64,000 bases of DNA, taken from NCBI RefSeq assembly GCF_019112545.1, contig NW_025064901.1, forward strand, positions 781,691 to 845,690, read 5' to 3'. Source of the DNA: Guyanagaster necrorhizus (Eukaryota; Basidiomycota; Agaricomycetes; Agaricales; Physalacriaceae). Every line of letters begins with the position of its first letter. Within the stretch, counting starts at the first letter, position 1. Of the stretch, positions 37,802 through 49,304 are shown in pieces. The notes under the pieces are model-generated. The model was given only the letters and a program-made list of their open reading frames with translations, ran no database searches and had not been told where the DNA came from. Made by a program: the position numbers and the translations under genes.

Positions 37802-39058
37802 TTATAAAGAAGCAGAACCTAAACTATCCTCTTGCTCCTTCAACTCCTCTATATCCTTGTCCAGCCTCTTCAACATTGCCTCCCAAAGATCTTCTACCTC
37901 TTGATCTCTCTCATCCTTGAAAATCAGTCAGGCCTTCTTTCAGACCTCCACCTTGGACTCTAAAAACAGCTCCAAAGGAGACGATATATCATCAGAACCA
38001 TAGTCATCTTGAAGATCTGCCACAGTATTGTAAACATCTGCCATCTTGTCTGCCAACTCATCCATGTGACACATCAACTTGCATATCAATTTTGAAAGTT
38101 GATGGAGACCAGTGGAGACCTCCATACTGCTGATCACCTCACTCACAGTAATGCTCTTGTTGAATGAACAGGTGGTTTTCTTGACCTTGCAGTGAGAGCA
38201 AGTCCACCCATGACTGGCACCTTCAGTTACCAGTCATGCATAACACTATGTGCCATCTTGATGACAATGCATACAACTCCCTGAAAACAAAAGCTAAGTT
38301 CAGCCATGAAAGAAAACTAAGACACTTACTTTCACCATCCAACAATTCTTTACCCTCCACCGGTCCCACCACTTCCAACTTTGTCTACTTTTTAGGGCTA
38401 ATAACCACCTCTATCCCACTGCCATCCACTATGCTTCTCGACCTGAATTTGCATTTATGGCCTTTCTCTACTGGATCTGCTGCCCTTCTCTTTCTCTCCC
38501 ACACCCTCTTTCTCCTCTCTAGAGTCCCCTCAGATTCTTCAGACTCATTTCTCTCTTGGTTCCCTTATCCTACTCACCATCAGACTCTGAAAGCATATAG
38601 CAAGCCATCTTCTTGAAGTAAAGACCAGGGCTAGAACCAAACTGTTCTGCCAACACTTGATGCAGCTAAAAATCAACAGCCTCCATGGGGGTCATTTGCA
38701 ACCCTTTCTCTGTAACCATCCTCTCTGGCTCTACCTCCAAGACCTTGGCAAGACTTTGCAGCCTCCCTCTCCTCAGCCTCCCTCCAAGCTGCCTCTCTCA
38801 ATGCCTCCTCTATCTCTTTCACTCACCTCTCTGCAGCATGCCAGACCTCCTCTCTCTTCCTCTCTAATTTCTCCTTCTGCTCCTTTTTCCATGCCTCCTG
38901 AGCCAAATGGTTCATCTGGACCTTCTCTTCTCACTCCTGCTCCCCTTGCCATTCCAAATGGCTCTCTACAGCCTCTGTGTATTCTTCCTCTGCAGCTTGT
39001 CATTCTAGACGAAACAATTTCTTGGCCTCTTTAAGGCCATTAGGGGTGGACCCTCTCA
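37802..39058 (-). pseudogene. antisense spliced gene of B2 with two C-x2-C-x6-C motifs (decayed)
   Basis: Minus strand. Exon 1 (from about 39058, true start not found) encodes a Glu/Arg-rich coiled-coil-like stretch, EAKKLFRLE then QAAEEEYTEAVESH. A 49-nt intron follows at 38329-38281 (GTAAGT...GGCTGAAC...TTTTCAG). Exon 2 encodes SCMHCHQDGT-stop-C and then TCSHCKVKKTTCSF, two C-x2-C-x6-C units. After these come SEVISSMEVSTGLHQLSKLI and an acidic C-terminus ending at the TAA at 37802. Stops interrupt it. The same exon/intron plan is in B3. Zinc binding is inferred from the Cys spacing. The function is unknown to me. Confidence 0.75.
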
Positions 39059-39212
39059 CTAGAGGCTTGGGAGTGCATGAGTGATGACATAGGTGATGGT
39101 GGTAGTTTCAGATCAAGCTGCAAAACTCCCACAGCCACCAACAATCTTTCATGTGGCCCACCGGCCATTGGAATCTGTGCTCTTAAGAGCAAGAATGCTA
39201 AGGGGAGAATAC

Positions 39213-39709
39213 TGTTATGTGCATGCTGCTGGCCTCTATGTCACCTCAACCAACCATGAATCCAATCATGCTACCCACCAGACTCTGGCCACTTCCCATT
39301 ATCTACTAATTTCATTTCACCATTATCATTTCACATCTGTATTTCACATTGTAATATCTAGACCCCAAACTTGGTTGTGAATACTGACACCAGAACCCAA
39401 TGGAACCTGACTCAGAATTAGCTACTATTAATATATAAAACCATGTACATCATCATAACTACTCAGTTTGAATATCAACTTGGATAAGCCATCTACACTT
39501 TGCACTCACTTCAACTCCTCTCTATCTTATCCATCAGATTTCACTCTAAAGGATATTCCAGTTTGCTTCTCTGATGAAACTCCATTCTGTCCACCCAGAT
39601 CCTAGGCTCTGACTCAAGGGTGATGTTACCAATAGCTTCATTGATGCCCACACACTCTGCTGGACTCCATGCATGCACTCAAGCCCACTTGATTGATATG
39701 TTTCTAATA
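39213..39709 (+). repeat. 3' LTR of B2
   Basis: It is preceded by the polypurine tract AAGGGGAGAATAC (39200-39212) and starts TGTTATGTGC. It ends TCTAATA (CA to TA). It contains AGTTTGAATAT near 39465, the same transcript-start motif as in the 5' LTR. Confidence 0.93.
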
Positions 39710-39807
39710 GAGTAAACAAATAGCTAATGCATGCCAACAACACAATACAGGACTATGAATTATCCCTAAATTAAGCCATTAGAATGATGGTCTTAAGGAA
39801 GGGGTAA

Positions 39808-40264
39808 TATTATGATTTTTCCACTTTTTCTTTGATTTAACCTCTATTTATGCTTAGTCAGAGCACTAGAACAGGCACTTAGGACCATAGGACAAAGCTT
39901 AGTCATTACAACTAGCCAAGTCCATCATTGTCTTTCAATGCAACAATGCTATCTGATGATGCACAATCATCCTTTTATATAGGATAGCAATACCCTAGAA
40001 CAATAGGTATAAAGACACAAGAACACATAATAAGTAGTGGTGTTATTAGTAAGCCATGTATAGTATTTAAAACCACTTGCTCTTGCTGATAATCTCCAGC
40101 TTTGAGCTAAAGTTTATTCATCTTATTCTACCCTTGAGCCAATCCTTCAGGCCTTGTGACACACTGATCAGAATATGTATCAAGTGGACTCAGTCGATCA
40201 CCTGAAATGCAAGGTAATGTCTGTTTATCACATGTATTTGTTCACATGACACTTGAGTCTAATA
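39808..40264 (+). repeat. 3' LTR of element G
   Basis: It starts TATTATGATTTTTCC after the polypurine tract AAGGAAGGGGTAA (39795-39807) and ends TCTAATA at 40264. AAAAG follows, the partner of 26882-26886. It is the same length as the 5' LTR. Confidence 0.92.
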
Positions 40265-40551
40265 AAAAGCTTCAAATGCAAATTCAACTGGGACTCCATG
40301 AAATATCTAGACTACATCCTATCACCTGAAGGACTTCACATGTCTGAAGAAAAGATCAAGACCATTGTTGACTGACCAATGCTGCAAAAAATCAAGGACA
40401 TCTAATCTTTTCTTAGCTTTGCAAATTTCTATTGTTGCTTTCTTCATACATGAATATAGAAATATTGTTATTTCTCTTATATGACTCATCCATAAAGAAA
40501 CTCTATAGCAATTTGATGATAAATGCTTGACTGCCTTTAATGAGTTGAAAC
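40265..40551 (+). pseudogene. B1 RT/RNase H connection fragment (part 4)
   Basis: It continues the B1 pol interrupted at 26886, matching B3 at 55445-55735 (FKCKFN, YLDYILSPEGLHMSEEKI and onward). It ends at GTTGAAAC, 40551, where the minus-strand LTR of element H begins. No further B1 sequence is found to the right in this window. Confidence 0.83.
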
Positions 40552-41008
40552 TGTTAGATCTAACTGGTATATGACTTAAATATATGATAAACTAATATTG
40601 TATTATATTTGTACAGTTATGCTAGAGTTCACTTATTATATTCTGATAAGTGAAGTGCTTTAAGGCCAGAGACAAGCTAAGCTTGAAAGAAGATAGTGTG
40701 GATAAACTTATAGCTTGAAGCTGAATTACTATAGCAAGAGCTATTCTACTTATATACTGTTTCAGTTATAATAAATATAACTACTGCCTATTGTATTGTT
40801 CTGTATCATACTGCTTGTCTTGCTTGGTTGTTGGAAAATAGACAATGAGATGTTGTTCATAAATGAGATGACTGAGTACAATAGCACTGCCTGTCTGTTG
40901 TGATTATATACTCTTTCTCATGCCCACAGATAAATGTTCAAGATAAAATAGGTGCTTTGATAAGATAGAAGATTAAAAAAAAGAATAAGATAAGAAAAAA
41001 TCATAACA
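40552..41008 (-). repeat. 3' LTR of element H
   Basis: 457 bp. The minus strand starts TGTTATGATTTTTTCTTATC at 41008 and ends GATCTAACA at 40552. It is related to the LTRs of J (51251-51711) and K (60899-61367): shared CTTATC-rich start and an AGCTTCAAGCTA transcript-start-like motif near 40725. Confidence 0.87.
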
Positions 41009-44000
41009 TCACTCTTCCCATTAAAATCATTATCCTGATAGTTCAATTGATAGAAAGTTTATAGTCATGTATAACATTGTCAACATTCATGTCCTATTCA
41101 TAGGTCTATTGGTTGGCTTATAGCCTATAGCCCTTTTATTTGACCAGGTAGTAGATGACAATGTGATTGCTTCTACCACATACTTGAATCTTCCACAATT
41201 TATAATCAAGAATTTACTCTATCTCATAATATTCTTTATCTTTGATTAAGTTGGGCTCTGATGGAAGAGGGTTTTCTTAGTTAGAGAAAGTGAATGCAAC
41301 ATAAAGGGTGAGAAGTGTTTTATTGACAACAGAGTGAATATGCTAGGAGTCAGATAGTTTTAATCAGTATGCAAAAGCACTGACTTTTATCAGAATTAAA
41401 AATAGTCCAGTATATTTATTAGCAAGTTTACATTTAGGATAGAGAAGGTGAAGATTTGTGGTATTAAGCCAGATTTTGTTGTTAACAGTATATTTGTATA
41501 CTAGTCAGTGATAATTATCATATTGCATTTTCATAGTAGTGGTGGCTTTTTTGAGAGTAGCATATGTCTTAGCATAAATGAAGGCTATCAGGTTTGCAAA
41601 GTTGGATGATGTGGAGGTCATAGTTTTGGAATGGTTGATGATCATGATATGTGGATGACACCTATGATTGGCAAAGAAGAGGGTTTTGTCAGTGGCAGAG
41701 TAGATACAGTTATTGTGCTGAAACACTAATAGAGTAAGCCATTTGATTCAATTGTCTTATCTGTGATTGATGAATATCTGAAGGTACTTTTCTATTTCTT
41801 GGTTAGTGTATTTCATTTGCCTATCAGTTTGCAAATGATAAGCAATTTAGATATTGCTTCAGATGTTAAAGAGATAATAAAGGCTGTTCAAAAATTTCAA
41901 CATAAATTGTGGACCCCAGTCTAAAATGATGACTCAAGGTATTCCATACTTCATATAGACTTAATTGCATAGTATCTTTGTCCATCCTTCTGATATTAGT
42001 TCTGTTGAACATGCAATTGAGATGATTGCTTTCAAGAATCAGTCAATGATAATGATAATAGCATTATAGCCATTGCAATCTGAAAGCCTAGTGATCATAT
42101 TGACTGAGATATGGGTCTAGGACTCTTTAGAGGCTTTATTTGGATGTAGTAGAGCAGCTCATATCTGCATGTTTGATTTGGTCTGTTGACAGGTCTCATA
42201 TCCCTTAACATATCTTTTGATGTCTTATCTCATCTTTGGCCACCAATACTCTCTTAACACTAACTCTTTTGTCTTTATGATTCCTCACAGTGATGTGGTT
42301 GTGAAATATAGCAATGATCTCTTTTCAGAGTATACAATCTCAAGAAATATATATAGTTGTTATAATAGATTTTAATCATGCTCTATTTATGATTGATAGA
42401 GAAGGTAATATATTGATTTTATGTCTCTGTTCATCATATTGCACTCTTAATTCACTCATATATCTCCTTCTCTGTTAGTGTTATCACAGCTCTAAAATGC
42501 TCTGGCTTTAAGAGCATTACTCTATTATTGTCTTCTTCTCCTTAGTCAAGATCAGACTATTGATTTAATAAGTCTGTCTTTTTATTTTCTATTCCTGATT
42601 TATAGTATAGAGTGTACTAATACTGAGAGAAAGATGACAGGTTGCTATTTTCCATTCTATTTCTGTGAGAGTACCATCTTTATATCTCTTTCACTCAAAT
42701 TAGCTTCAACTCTAAACTGTCTCTCCTCTATTGGTATTGCTAATATTACATCTTTGGCTAACCACTTCTTTAGGTCTTTAAACACCAATAGCTGAGCTAT
42801 TTCCCAGAACCAAGAGACATCCCCTATGAATTGCATCATGGAATGAACAATCCTGCTATAATCTTGGATAAATCAGCAGTAGAAGTTTATAAATTCAAGA
42901 AATGATTGTAGCTCCTTCTTGGTTAGTATTGGCTATTCTATCACTTTTGCAACTTTGATCAGGTCTATTTGAATGTTTCCTTCACTGATAATGACTCTGA
43001 GATACTTGGTCTCTAATATCTCAAATTCACACTTTTCAGCTTTGAGAAGAAGTTTGTGCTTTCTCATCAACTCTAGTACTTGTTATATAAGTTGTTAGTG
43101 TTTATTCTAATCCTTAGACATAATCAGGATGTCATTCAGATAGATAGTAACTTTTTCAGTTACTATAAGATCATTAAAAATGTTCATCATCTATTGAAAG
43201 GTGGCAGAAAAGTTTATCAGTTCAAAGAATATGACTGTGGGCTTGAAAAGCCTTCAGTTGGTTCAAAATGCTATTTTCCATTCATCTCTCTCTTTAATCT
43301 GGACATTATTATATCCTTATTGCATGTCCAATTTAGTGTAATATTTTGCCCCTCAGAGTTTATCCATCAACTCTAAAATCAAGAAAAGTGAGTAGCAGTT
43401 CTTGATTATCATCTCATTTAGCTTTTAATAGTTTTAAACTGACTGCAGTTTCCTATCCTTCTTTTTGATAAAGAAGAAGAGATAAGCCATAAGAGACTTT
43501 GATAGTTGAATTCTCCTGTTAAAGAGATTCTTGTCTAAGAACTTGTCAAGTTCCTGCTGTTCCAATCATCCAAGGAGATATGTCTTGCAGTTTAAATTAG
43601 TATTAGAATTCAGGATAAGTTCAATCATATGATTCCAAAGCTTTAACTCTGGAAATTTGTCAAAATTCTCCTTGTCAAAGATATCTCAGAAATCCTGTGC
43701 TCACTCTAACATTATTTTTTTAAATGTTTTAGCCTCTTTTCTGACATTTACTTTAACAGCCAGATCATTAGCATGATGTACCATCTGAATATGGATTGCT
43801 TGATCTAGATCAACTGCAAGAATTGTTTTTTCATCTTCTATCTCTTCATTTTATCAGTTCTCAGAGTTCTCATTCAGTAGCTCAAAGAGAATCTTTCAGC
43901 AGTGGTATTGTGTGAAAGTAATCTACCCTCTCTTCTAATTAATCAGTGAGTTGTCATATGAGCCAGTCATGACTAAGAAAGATCTCTTTGGATTTCAAAT

Positions 44001-44250
44001 CAGTCATAGTCAAGTCAATCTATTTCACATGATCTCTGATCATTAATCAAAGTTTAACAAACTCTGTGATCAAATTGGCTTAGTTCTTAGTCTTATCAGC
44101 ATTGTAAATCAGGATCAGACTGGTAGTGACTCAGGTTGGGAGATTATGCTTAGTGACAAAAGCATGATTGATAAAGCTTTCAGTGCAACTGCTGTTAATC
44201 AGAGCAGTGACCACATACATATCTAACACCTTTAGACTTAAAAAAAGTCT
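41009..44250 (-). pseudogene. pol of element H (broken)
   Basis: On the minus strand the protease shows INSSCTESFINHAF near 44200-44160, with Asn in place of the catalytic Asp. RT follows from about 43700, and its box is YLND at 43142-43131. RNase H is near 42830-42490 and integrase at about 42370-41240. The last codons end before 41040. The polypurine tract reads AATGGGAAGAG next to the LTR. Frequent stops mean there is no functional product. Confidence 0.82.
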
Positions 44251-45960
44251 GATCATGTCTACCAAAATCACCTTCCACTTGTTGGAAGGAATCTTATTTA
44301 GATGCAGTAGTATGGCTTGTTTCTAAGTGCTCATTTTAGTTCTCTGGCATGTTTCATATTTTTTGATATATGCTTCCACTGATCTGCAGAGATTGAGCCA
44401 CCAATAGTCATGAGTGACTAATTCCTGCATTTTTGTGACCTCTAGATATTCTGCAGTCAGATAATTATGACAATTAGCAATGATCTCTCTCTACAGCTTT
44501 TTATTAGTGAAAATATACAATCAATCATGAAAGTAAAATACTCTCTCTTCAAGAGTTCATCTTTTCTCTTTATTGTCAAGAGCACTGTATCAAGTCTTCT
44601 GTGGATTTTTTTCTCTTCAAACTCTTTTGAGAATTTCTAAAAGTGATACTCTGCTAACTCTATTATTTATTGTGTCTGCTGATAATTCTGCTTCTGTGGT
44701 TTCTTGAAATACTGGAGGTTCTAGTAATCTGTCTAGATTTTAAAATTGTACTTGATATCTATCAAGTAATATCACCACTCATTTAAGGCTGTCATGATGG
44801 CAAATAACTTCTTGTCATAGATTTTATAATTGCATTTAGTAGTGAAAAGTGCCTTAGACAGGTATGCAATTGACTTCTATTGTCCATTCTGTTCCTAGCT
44901 AAGGATGACTCTCAGAGCTTTTTCTGATGCATCTACTTTCATCTTAAATCTTCTATCATCAACAGGAATAGCTAGAATAGAGTTGGAGCAGATCCTGTGC
45001 TTGATTTCTTGAAATATTTGTTTCTGAACTTTCTTCAACCTCTATTTGGCTTTTCAGTGAGTTTAATTAATGGCAGGACCACTCTGCTGTAGCCTTCAAT
45101 AAATCTTCAATAAAAATTTGCAAAACCTAGAAAAGACTGCAGCTTTCTTTTTTTAGTTGGTGTAAGCCATTCTTTATAGGATTTATCTGCAACCTTCCTT
45201 TGACAATGATGAGTTCCAGATATTCAGTTTTCAGAGTTTCAAATTCATATTTCTCTGGCTTCAGATACAGTTTATTTCCTCTGAGAATTTACAACACCTG
45301 TCATATAATAGCTCAGTGTTTTTTGAGGGTCTTAAAGAAAATCATTATATCATTTAAGTAAATGGTGACTTTTTCTCAGATGATAAGATCTCAAAAGATA
45401 TCATCATCATAGTTTAGGAAGTTGCCAGAGAATTAATGAGTCCAAAGAATATTACTAATAGCTTGAACAACTCTTGATTGGTCTGAAATGTAGCTTTCTA
45501 CTTATTTTTCTCTTTAATTCAGATGTTATTGTATCTCTATCAGATGTCTAACTTTGTAAAGTATTTAGTTCCAGATAATTTGTCTATGAGCTCTAAAATT
45601 AATGAAAGCAGATATTAATTTTTGATAGTCAAATTATTTAGTTTTCAATAATTCTAAACTGGCTATAATTTTCTATCTTTTTTCTTTATAAAAAAAAAGA
45701 GTGATGCTATTGAAGACTTAGACATTTGAATCCTTTTACTAGTCAAATTTTTATCAAAAAACTTGTCTAGTTTCTTCTGTTCAAGTCTTTCTAATGGGTA
45801 AATCTTGTAATCTAGATTGATATTAGCCTTAGATTCAGGTATCAGCTCAATGGTATGATTCCAAGGTTTTCTTAGTGATAGTTCATCAAAGTTTTTTTTG
45901 CTAAACATGTTTAAAAAATCTTGATAGTGTTCAGAGACTATTTTTTTAATTGTCTCTTTT
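44251..45960 (-). pseudogene. RT, RNase H and integrase fragment of element I
   Basis: An 81-codon open stretch (45908-45663) holds the pre-RT segment FSKKNFDELSLRKPWNHTIE and SLFFFIKKKDRKL. The YxDD box is YLND (45360-45349). RNase H is at about 45000-44640. The integrase zinc region, KYETCQRTKMST-like with C-x2-C, is at about 44390-44330. The truncation falls just after VDMI. Stops are frequent. Confidence 0.78.
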
Positions 45961-46159
45961 GGTTCATTTTAATTAGAATGAACCTCTTGTTTTCTGATGC
46001 AAGTGCATCCATCAAATATAACTTCTCCTTCCTTCCAGTCAACCTATGAGTTATATTTTTAAAGTCAATTATATCTCAGAAACACCTCTTGATTGTGAAG
46101 ATGGGTATTATATAAGGCAGGAGTCTGACTGCTTGATATAACATTTAGAGCAGGTCTTT

Positions 46160-46990
46160 GAGGTCAGGGCATATATGAGACATGTGCCTTTTTTCTCTGC
46201 AGTTAAAGCACTTTTTTTTCTCTTAGAGTGTATCTATATCTATTAGCTGTCTCTGACTGCCATATACTATTCTAGTTTTCAACTTTTTGTCACTTGTAGT
46301 CACCCCTTTCAGAGCTGACCTGCTAACAACAGCCTTTTTCCTAGTTGTAGTGATCTTTGCTTTCACATGATTAAGAGTGTTAACATGATAGTTGTAGTCT
46401 ATCTGCAGAATTCTCTTTTTTCATTTATTATATGTGATGGAAAAATCATTATCTTCATGAGCAATAGTGTTGCAGAGATTAAATTAGACTGTGTTCTAGA
46501 TTTGTTCTACCATGGCATTCTAGTCATGCATTTTTTCTGCTTAATATGCTAATTCTTCAAATTTTTAAAAGAATTTCTTAGCATCAGAGAAGTTGGCCTG
46601 CCATAAGACCTACTATTTGACTGCATAAATCTTCTGTTCTATATCATGCTTAAATCACTGCTCTACAGCATCCTTGAACTGTGAGTATGATAGGTATATC
46701 TATTGCTCTATAGTTAAATTGTAGAAGTACTGTTTCTACAGACTGTATTATTTCTATACTGCTTCTTCAAATTATGTGATGTAAAATATTACTCAATAGG
46801 AGCTAAATCCACTGAGGCTTATAAAAAAAATAGATGCTGTACACTTTAAAGTATACTTCACTCTGCTAGAAGAAGCATTTTAAATCCAAGCTGTCTCCTT
46901 TGAATGATATGGATTTCTAGGCAATAGTCAGTTTTAAATTTTCCTATAGCTTTATAGATTCTGGTTCCTATAGAGACAGAGTATCAGGTG
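46160..46990 (-). pseudogene. gag of element I with CCHC knuckle
   Basis: Minus-strand reading gives ISFKGDSLDLKCFF (about 46900), a Retrotrans_gag-like start, then SYSQFKDAVEQ, ANFSDAKKFF-stop-KFEELAY and ITYNK-stop-KKRILQIDYNYHVN. Next come basic residues and an intact knuckle CFNCREKRHMSHIC at about 46212-46170. Frames change once or twice. The capsid pattern and knuckle support gag. The exact ends are uncertain. Confidence 0.7.
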
Positions 46991-47459
46991 ATGGTGGTAG
47001 TAGGTGTCTTAAATACTATTTAGAGAGCTCTTTGCTCTACAAGTGACTATTGTCTGGTTTTCATATCTCCTACTTATTGTTTGAAAGACAATGACTATAT
47101 CTTTGCTTTTATTTATCATTGTCTTTTTGCTATGTCATTGCTATAGTGAGTTTTTCCATATGTCACAGTTTCTATTATGATAAAGATATAAGATGATAAC
47201 TATTATTGCATTATTCTCAGTCATCTATTGTGCATTGATGAGTAAAGTGTAGTTATAGTGTCATCATTCTTGTGAAGTTGGACTTTTTAGTTAGGATTGA
47301 TAAGCATTGGCAGATCATGATTTAGAGGTAAAATTGTGACATAGATCTTATGTCTTTGCTGAATTGAATGGTTCTGTACTGAATGAGAGAGTTGCATAGT
47401 TCAGAGTGATATCATATCATGCAAAATAATAGATTGAGTTACTAAGAAAAATTCATGAC
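46991..47459. other. no gene recognised
   Basis: AT-rich, CpG-poor sequence without a supported ORF. It may be the leader or LTR of element I, but no second copy was found in the window to prove it. Confidence 0.4.
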
Positions 47460-49304
47460 TTAATCAATATGAGTCCATAAACTCTAGAGGAGCTTGTAAA
47501 TAATGAGAAGTCTGTGCAACAGAAATACCAGTATCAGCTTCTTAGAAAGAGCTTATATGACATTGACAAGATCCAGTTGAAGAATAGAGAGTCTGACTCA
47601 GACTTGTCAACTTCAGAACTTGAAGAAAAAGAATATTCTTCAGATGTAAAAGATAATGAGTTTGATAATGAAAATAATAGCATCTCTATTGTTAACAGAC
47701 TTAAAAATACTAGAATCACAATCAGATAGAAAGACAAAATACACTATGACAAATTTTGATATAAAGACAGTGAGTACTAGAAGACATTTTAAGCAGCTGA
47801 TAACTGAGTAAAGACAGACTAAAACAGTATAAAAATCAAGTAGAGACAGATTAATTAAAGGACAATAATAGGTAAAGACAGAAAAAAAAAAAAAACCCTT
47901 GAGATATTAGAATATAATTAAATGGAAACATAACAAAAAGACTATATTTTCTCTTCAAAAGATGGAGGAAAAAGATGAAGCTCAAGCTGCTGAATCATCT
48001 CATGATGATGAGACACCACAAACATCTAATATTAGAGTAAATACTCAATCTTATGAGTGGTAACAATAATATCATTGCAAAGATCACCTTCATGAGAATG
48101 CAAAACTATTTCAAAAGAGTTGAGATAGTCACTATTCTTGACTCTAGTGAAAGAGCAAATGATGTGATACTTTTAGAATGTGAATATAAGAAGATTGGTG
48201 GTATAAATGTGCTTGAAGTCCTATTTAATCAGGAAAAGCAAGTTTTTGAGCTTGTAATTGTCTACAACCTTATCTAAGATCTAAATGAGCTCAATCTACA
48301 ACTTCAATTAATAATGAAAGAGATGAAATAAAATAAAAAGCTAAATGCACTTCAAGAGCACACAACATTTTACAATATGCAAGCTAAGCTTTAAGAGGTA
48401 CTCTAAGCTTTATCAGTGTATTAGCAACCTTCAAAATATTGTTGATATGAGCAGCAATTGCAGTAAACTGAACCATAGCAGAAAACCAGAATTAAGATCA
48501 AAAATATAGAGAAAAGAGAATATGGGAGGATGGCTAACCAATGAGAGCATTAGGTATTTTAATAAGGAGAAGAAAGTCTGTATGAAAGTCTGTACTTATG
48601 CAGAAGCTCTAAAATTTTGCAAATTTCAGTATAAGTTTGACACACTCTGCTCTGTCAAACTCAATAACTAAAAATGTATCTTATCAAAGTCAAAACAAAC
48701 ATGTCTAAGAGAAAGTTGGCCATAATCCAAAGGCTCCAAAATTGTGAAATACAAAAGAAAAAGACAAGAGCTAAATTCAATATAGATTTAAAAATTGAAA
48801 AAAGAAGCTGTAAAGGCAAATCAGGATTCAGAAGAATTTAGTGACAGTCAACTTACTCATGATATAACTAAACTCAGACTTAAGTCCCTCATTGATTTAG
48901 TAAAATAGACAGGAGACATCTGAGATTTGTAGAAGAGACAATAAACAATTATAAAAAAATGTAAAAATATACAAACTACAGAGAGATACTACAAAAGCAC
49001 AGAATACATGTGAAAAGCCTAAACAGCATGATGGGCATTAAAGACAACAGGAGAAGACTGCAACTCATCTACCTCCTCTCTATCAGATGAAGCAACTTCA
49101 TCAAGAGAAGATCAGACATGAGAGTTGTTGAACAGGATTCCTGTCAAAGGGTCTGCACCCTCAGCCATGGCAGCATTCTGGCAAATTCAAGTAGCAGTTT
49201 TTATTTCATGTCAAAAACTGTCAGAAGACAGATAAGTGGTATATGCATTGGCTTCATATGTCTGAAAAGTCTGACTAGCATGATACAACATATCATGAAG
49301 ATTT
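47460..49304 (+). other. unassigned A-rich stretch with two plus-strand ORF fragments
   Basis: Two open stretches: 47514-47729 (71 codons, Ser/Asp/Glu-rich: SDSDLSTSELEEKEYSS) and 48053-48277 (74 codons: MQNYFKRVEIVTILD and CEYKKIGGINVLEVLF). Near 47962 an acidic MEEKDEAQAAESSHDDE segment is in frame for about 30 codons. Short Lys-rich pieces follow to about 48840. A 15-A run is at 47880-47895. It does not align with any gag or pol here. It may be the gag of a further element or a decayed DNA-transposon gene. I do not recognise it. Confidence 0.35.

Larger units (their letters stand above)
34491..39709 (+). mobile_element. B-family Gypsy element B2, LTR-to-LTR, with three internal deletions
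   Basis: LTRs of 497 bp each (34491-34987 and 39213-39709). The target duplication is GGGTA (34486-34490) and GAGTA (39710-39714), differing by one transition. It is inserted in the chromodomain of G. Compared with B3 it lacks a protease/linker block (join near 36887), RT/RNase H (join near 37404) and most of integrase plus the chromodomain (join near 37767). gag, both LTRs, the self-priming motif and the antisense gene remain. It is a non-autonomous derivative that kept the parts needed in cis. Confidence 0.94.
26887..40264 (+). mobile_element. Gypsy element G, near-complete, carrying nested B2
   Basis: LTRs of 457 bp each (26887-27343 and 39808-40264) flank a full gag and pol interior. The target duplication AAAAG is perfect (26882-26886 and 40265-40269) and the flanks join into B1 RT. 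Removing B2 (34491-39709) leaves an element of about 8.2 kb with all domains, the most complete A-type copy here. It is non-functional: there are many stops, the RT box is YLND and the CCHC Cys residues are mutated. Confidence 0.94.
40552..44250 (-). mobile_element. Gypsy element H, 3' part (protease to 3' LTR), minus strand
   Basis: Read leftwards: protease (about 44200), RT, RNase H, integrase, chromodomain, polypurine tract, 3' LTR (41008-40552). The left flank in B1 is GAAAC (40547-40551). The partner duplication was not found, because the 5' half is lost at about 44250, where integrase sequence of another minus-strand element (I) is joined. Confidence 0.83.
44251..46990 (-). mobile_element. 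Gypsy element I fragment (gag to integrase core start), minus strand
   Basis: Read leftwards: gag, CCHC knuckle, RT, RNase H, then integrase up to the first catalytic Asp region (VDMI) at about 44255, where it is fused to the H protease. No LTR could be assigned. Between knuckle and RT there are only about 60 codons, so the protease seems deleted. The gag differs from A, C, D and G, so it is another lineage. Confidence 0.72.

Noticed and set aside
38773..39003. Minus-strand Arg/Gly/Glu-rich ORF in B2 (and its B3 counterpart 58970-59200)
   Set aside because: These are alternate frames of exon 1 of the antisense gene, whose correct frame has the AxEEEYxEAVESHLEW pattern and joins properly to exon 2.
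47880..47895. 15-A run as the tail of a LINE or SINE
   Set aside because: No reverse transcriptase, Pol III box or target duplication was seen next to it. An isolated A run in A-rich DNA is not enough.
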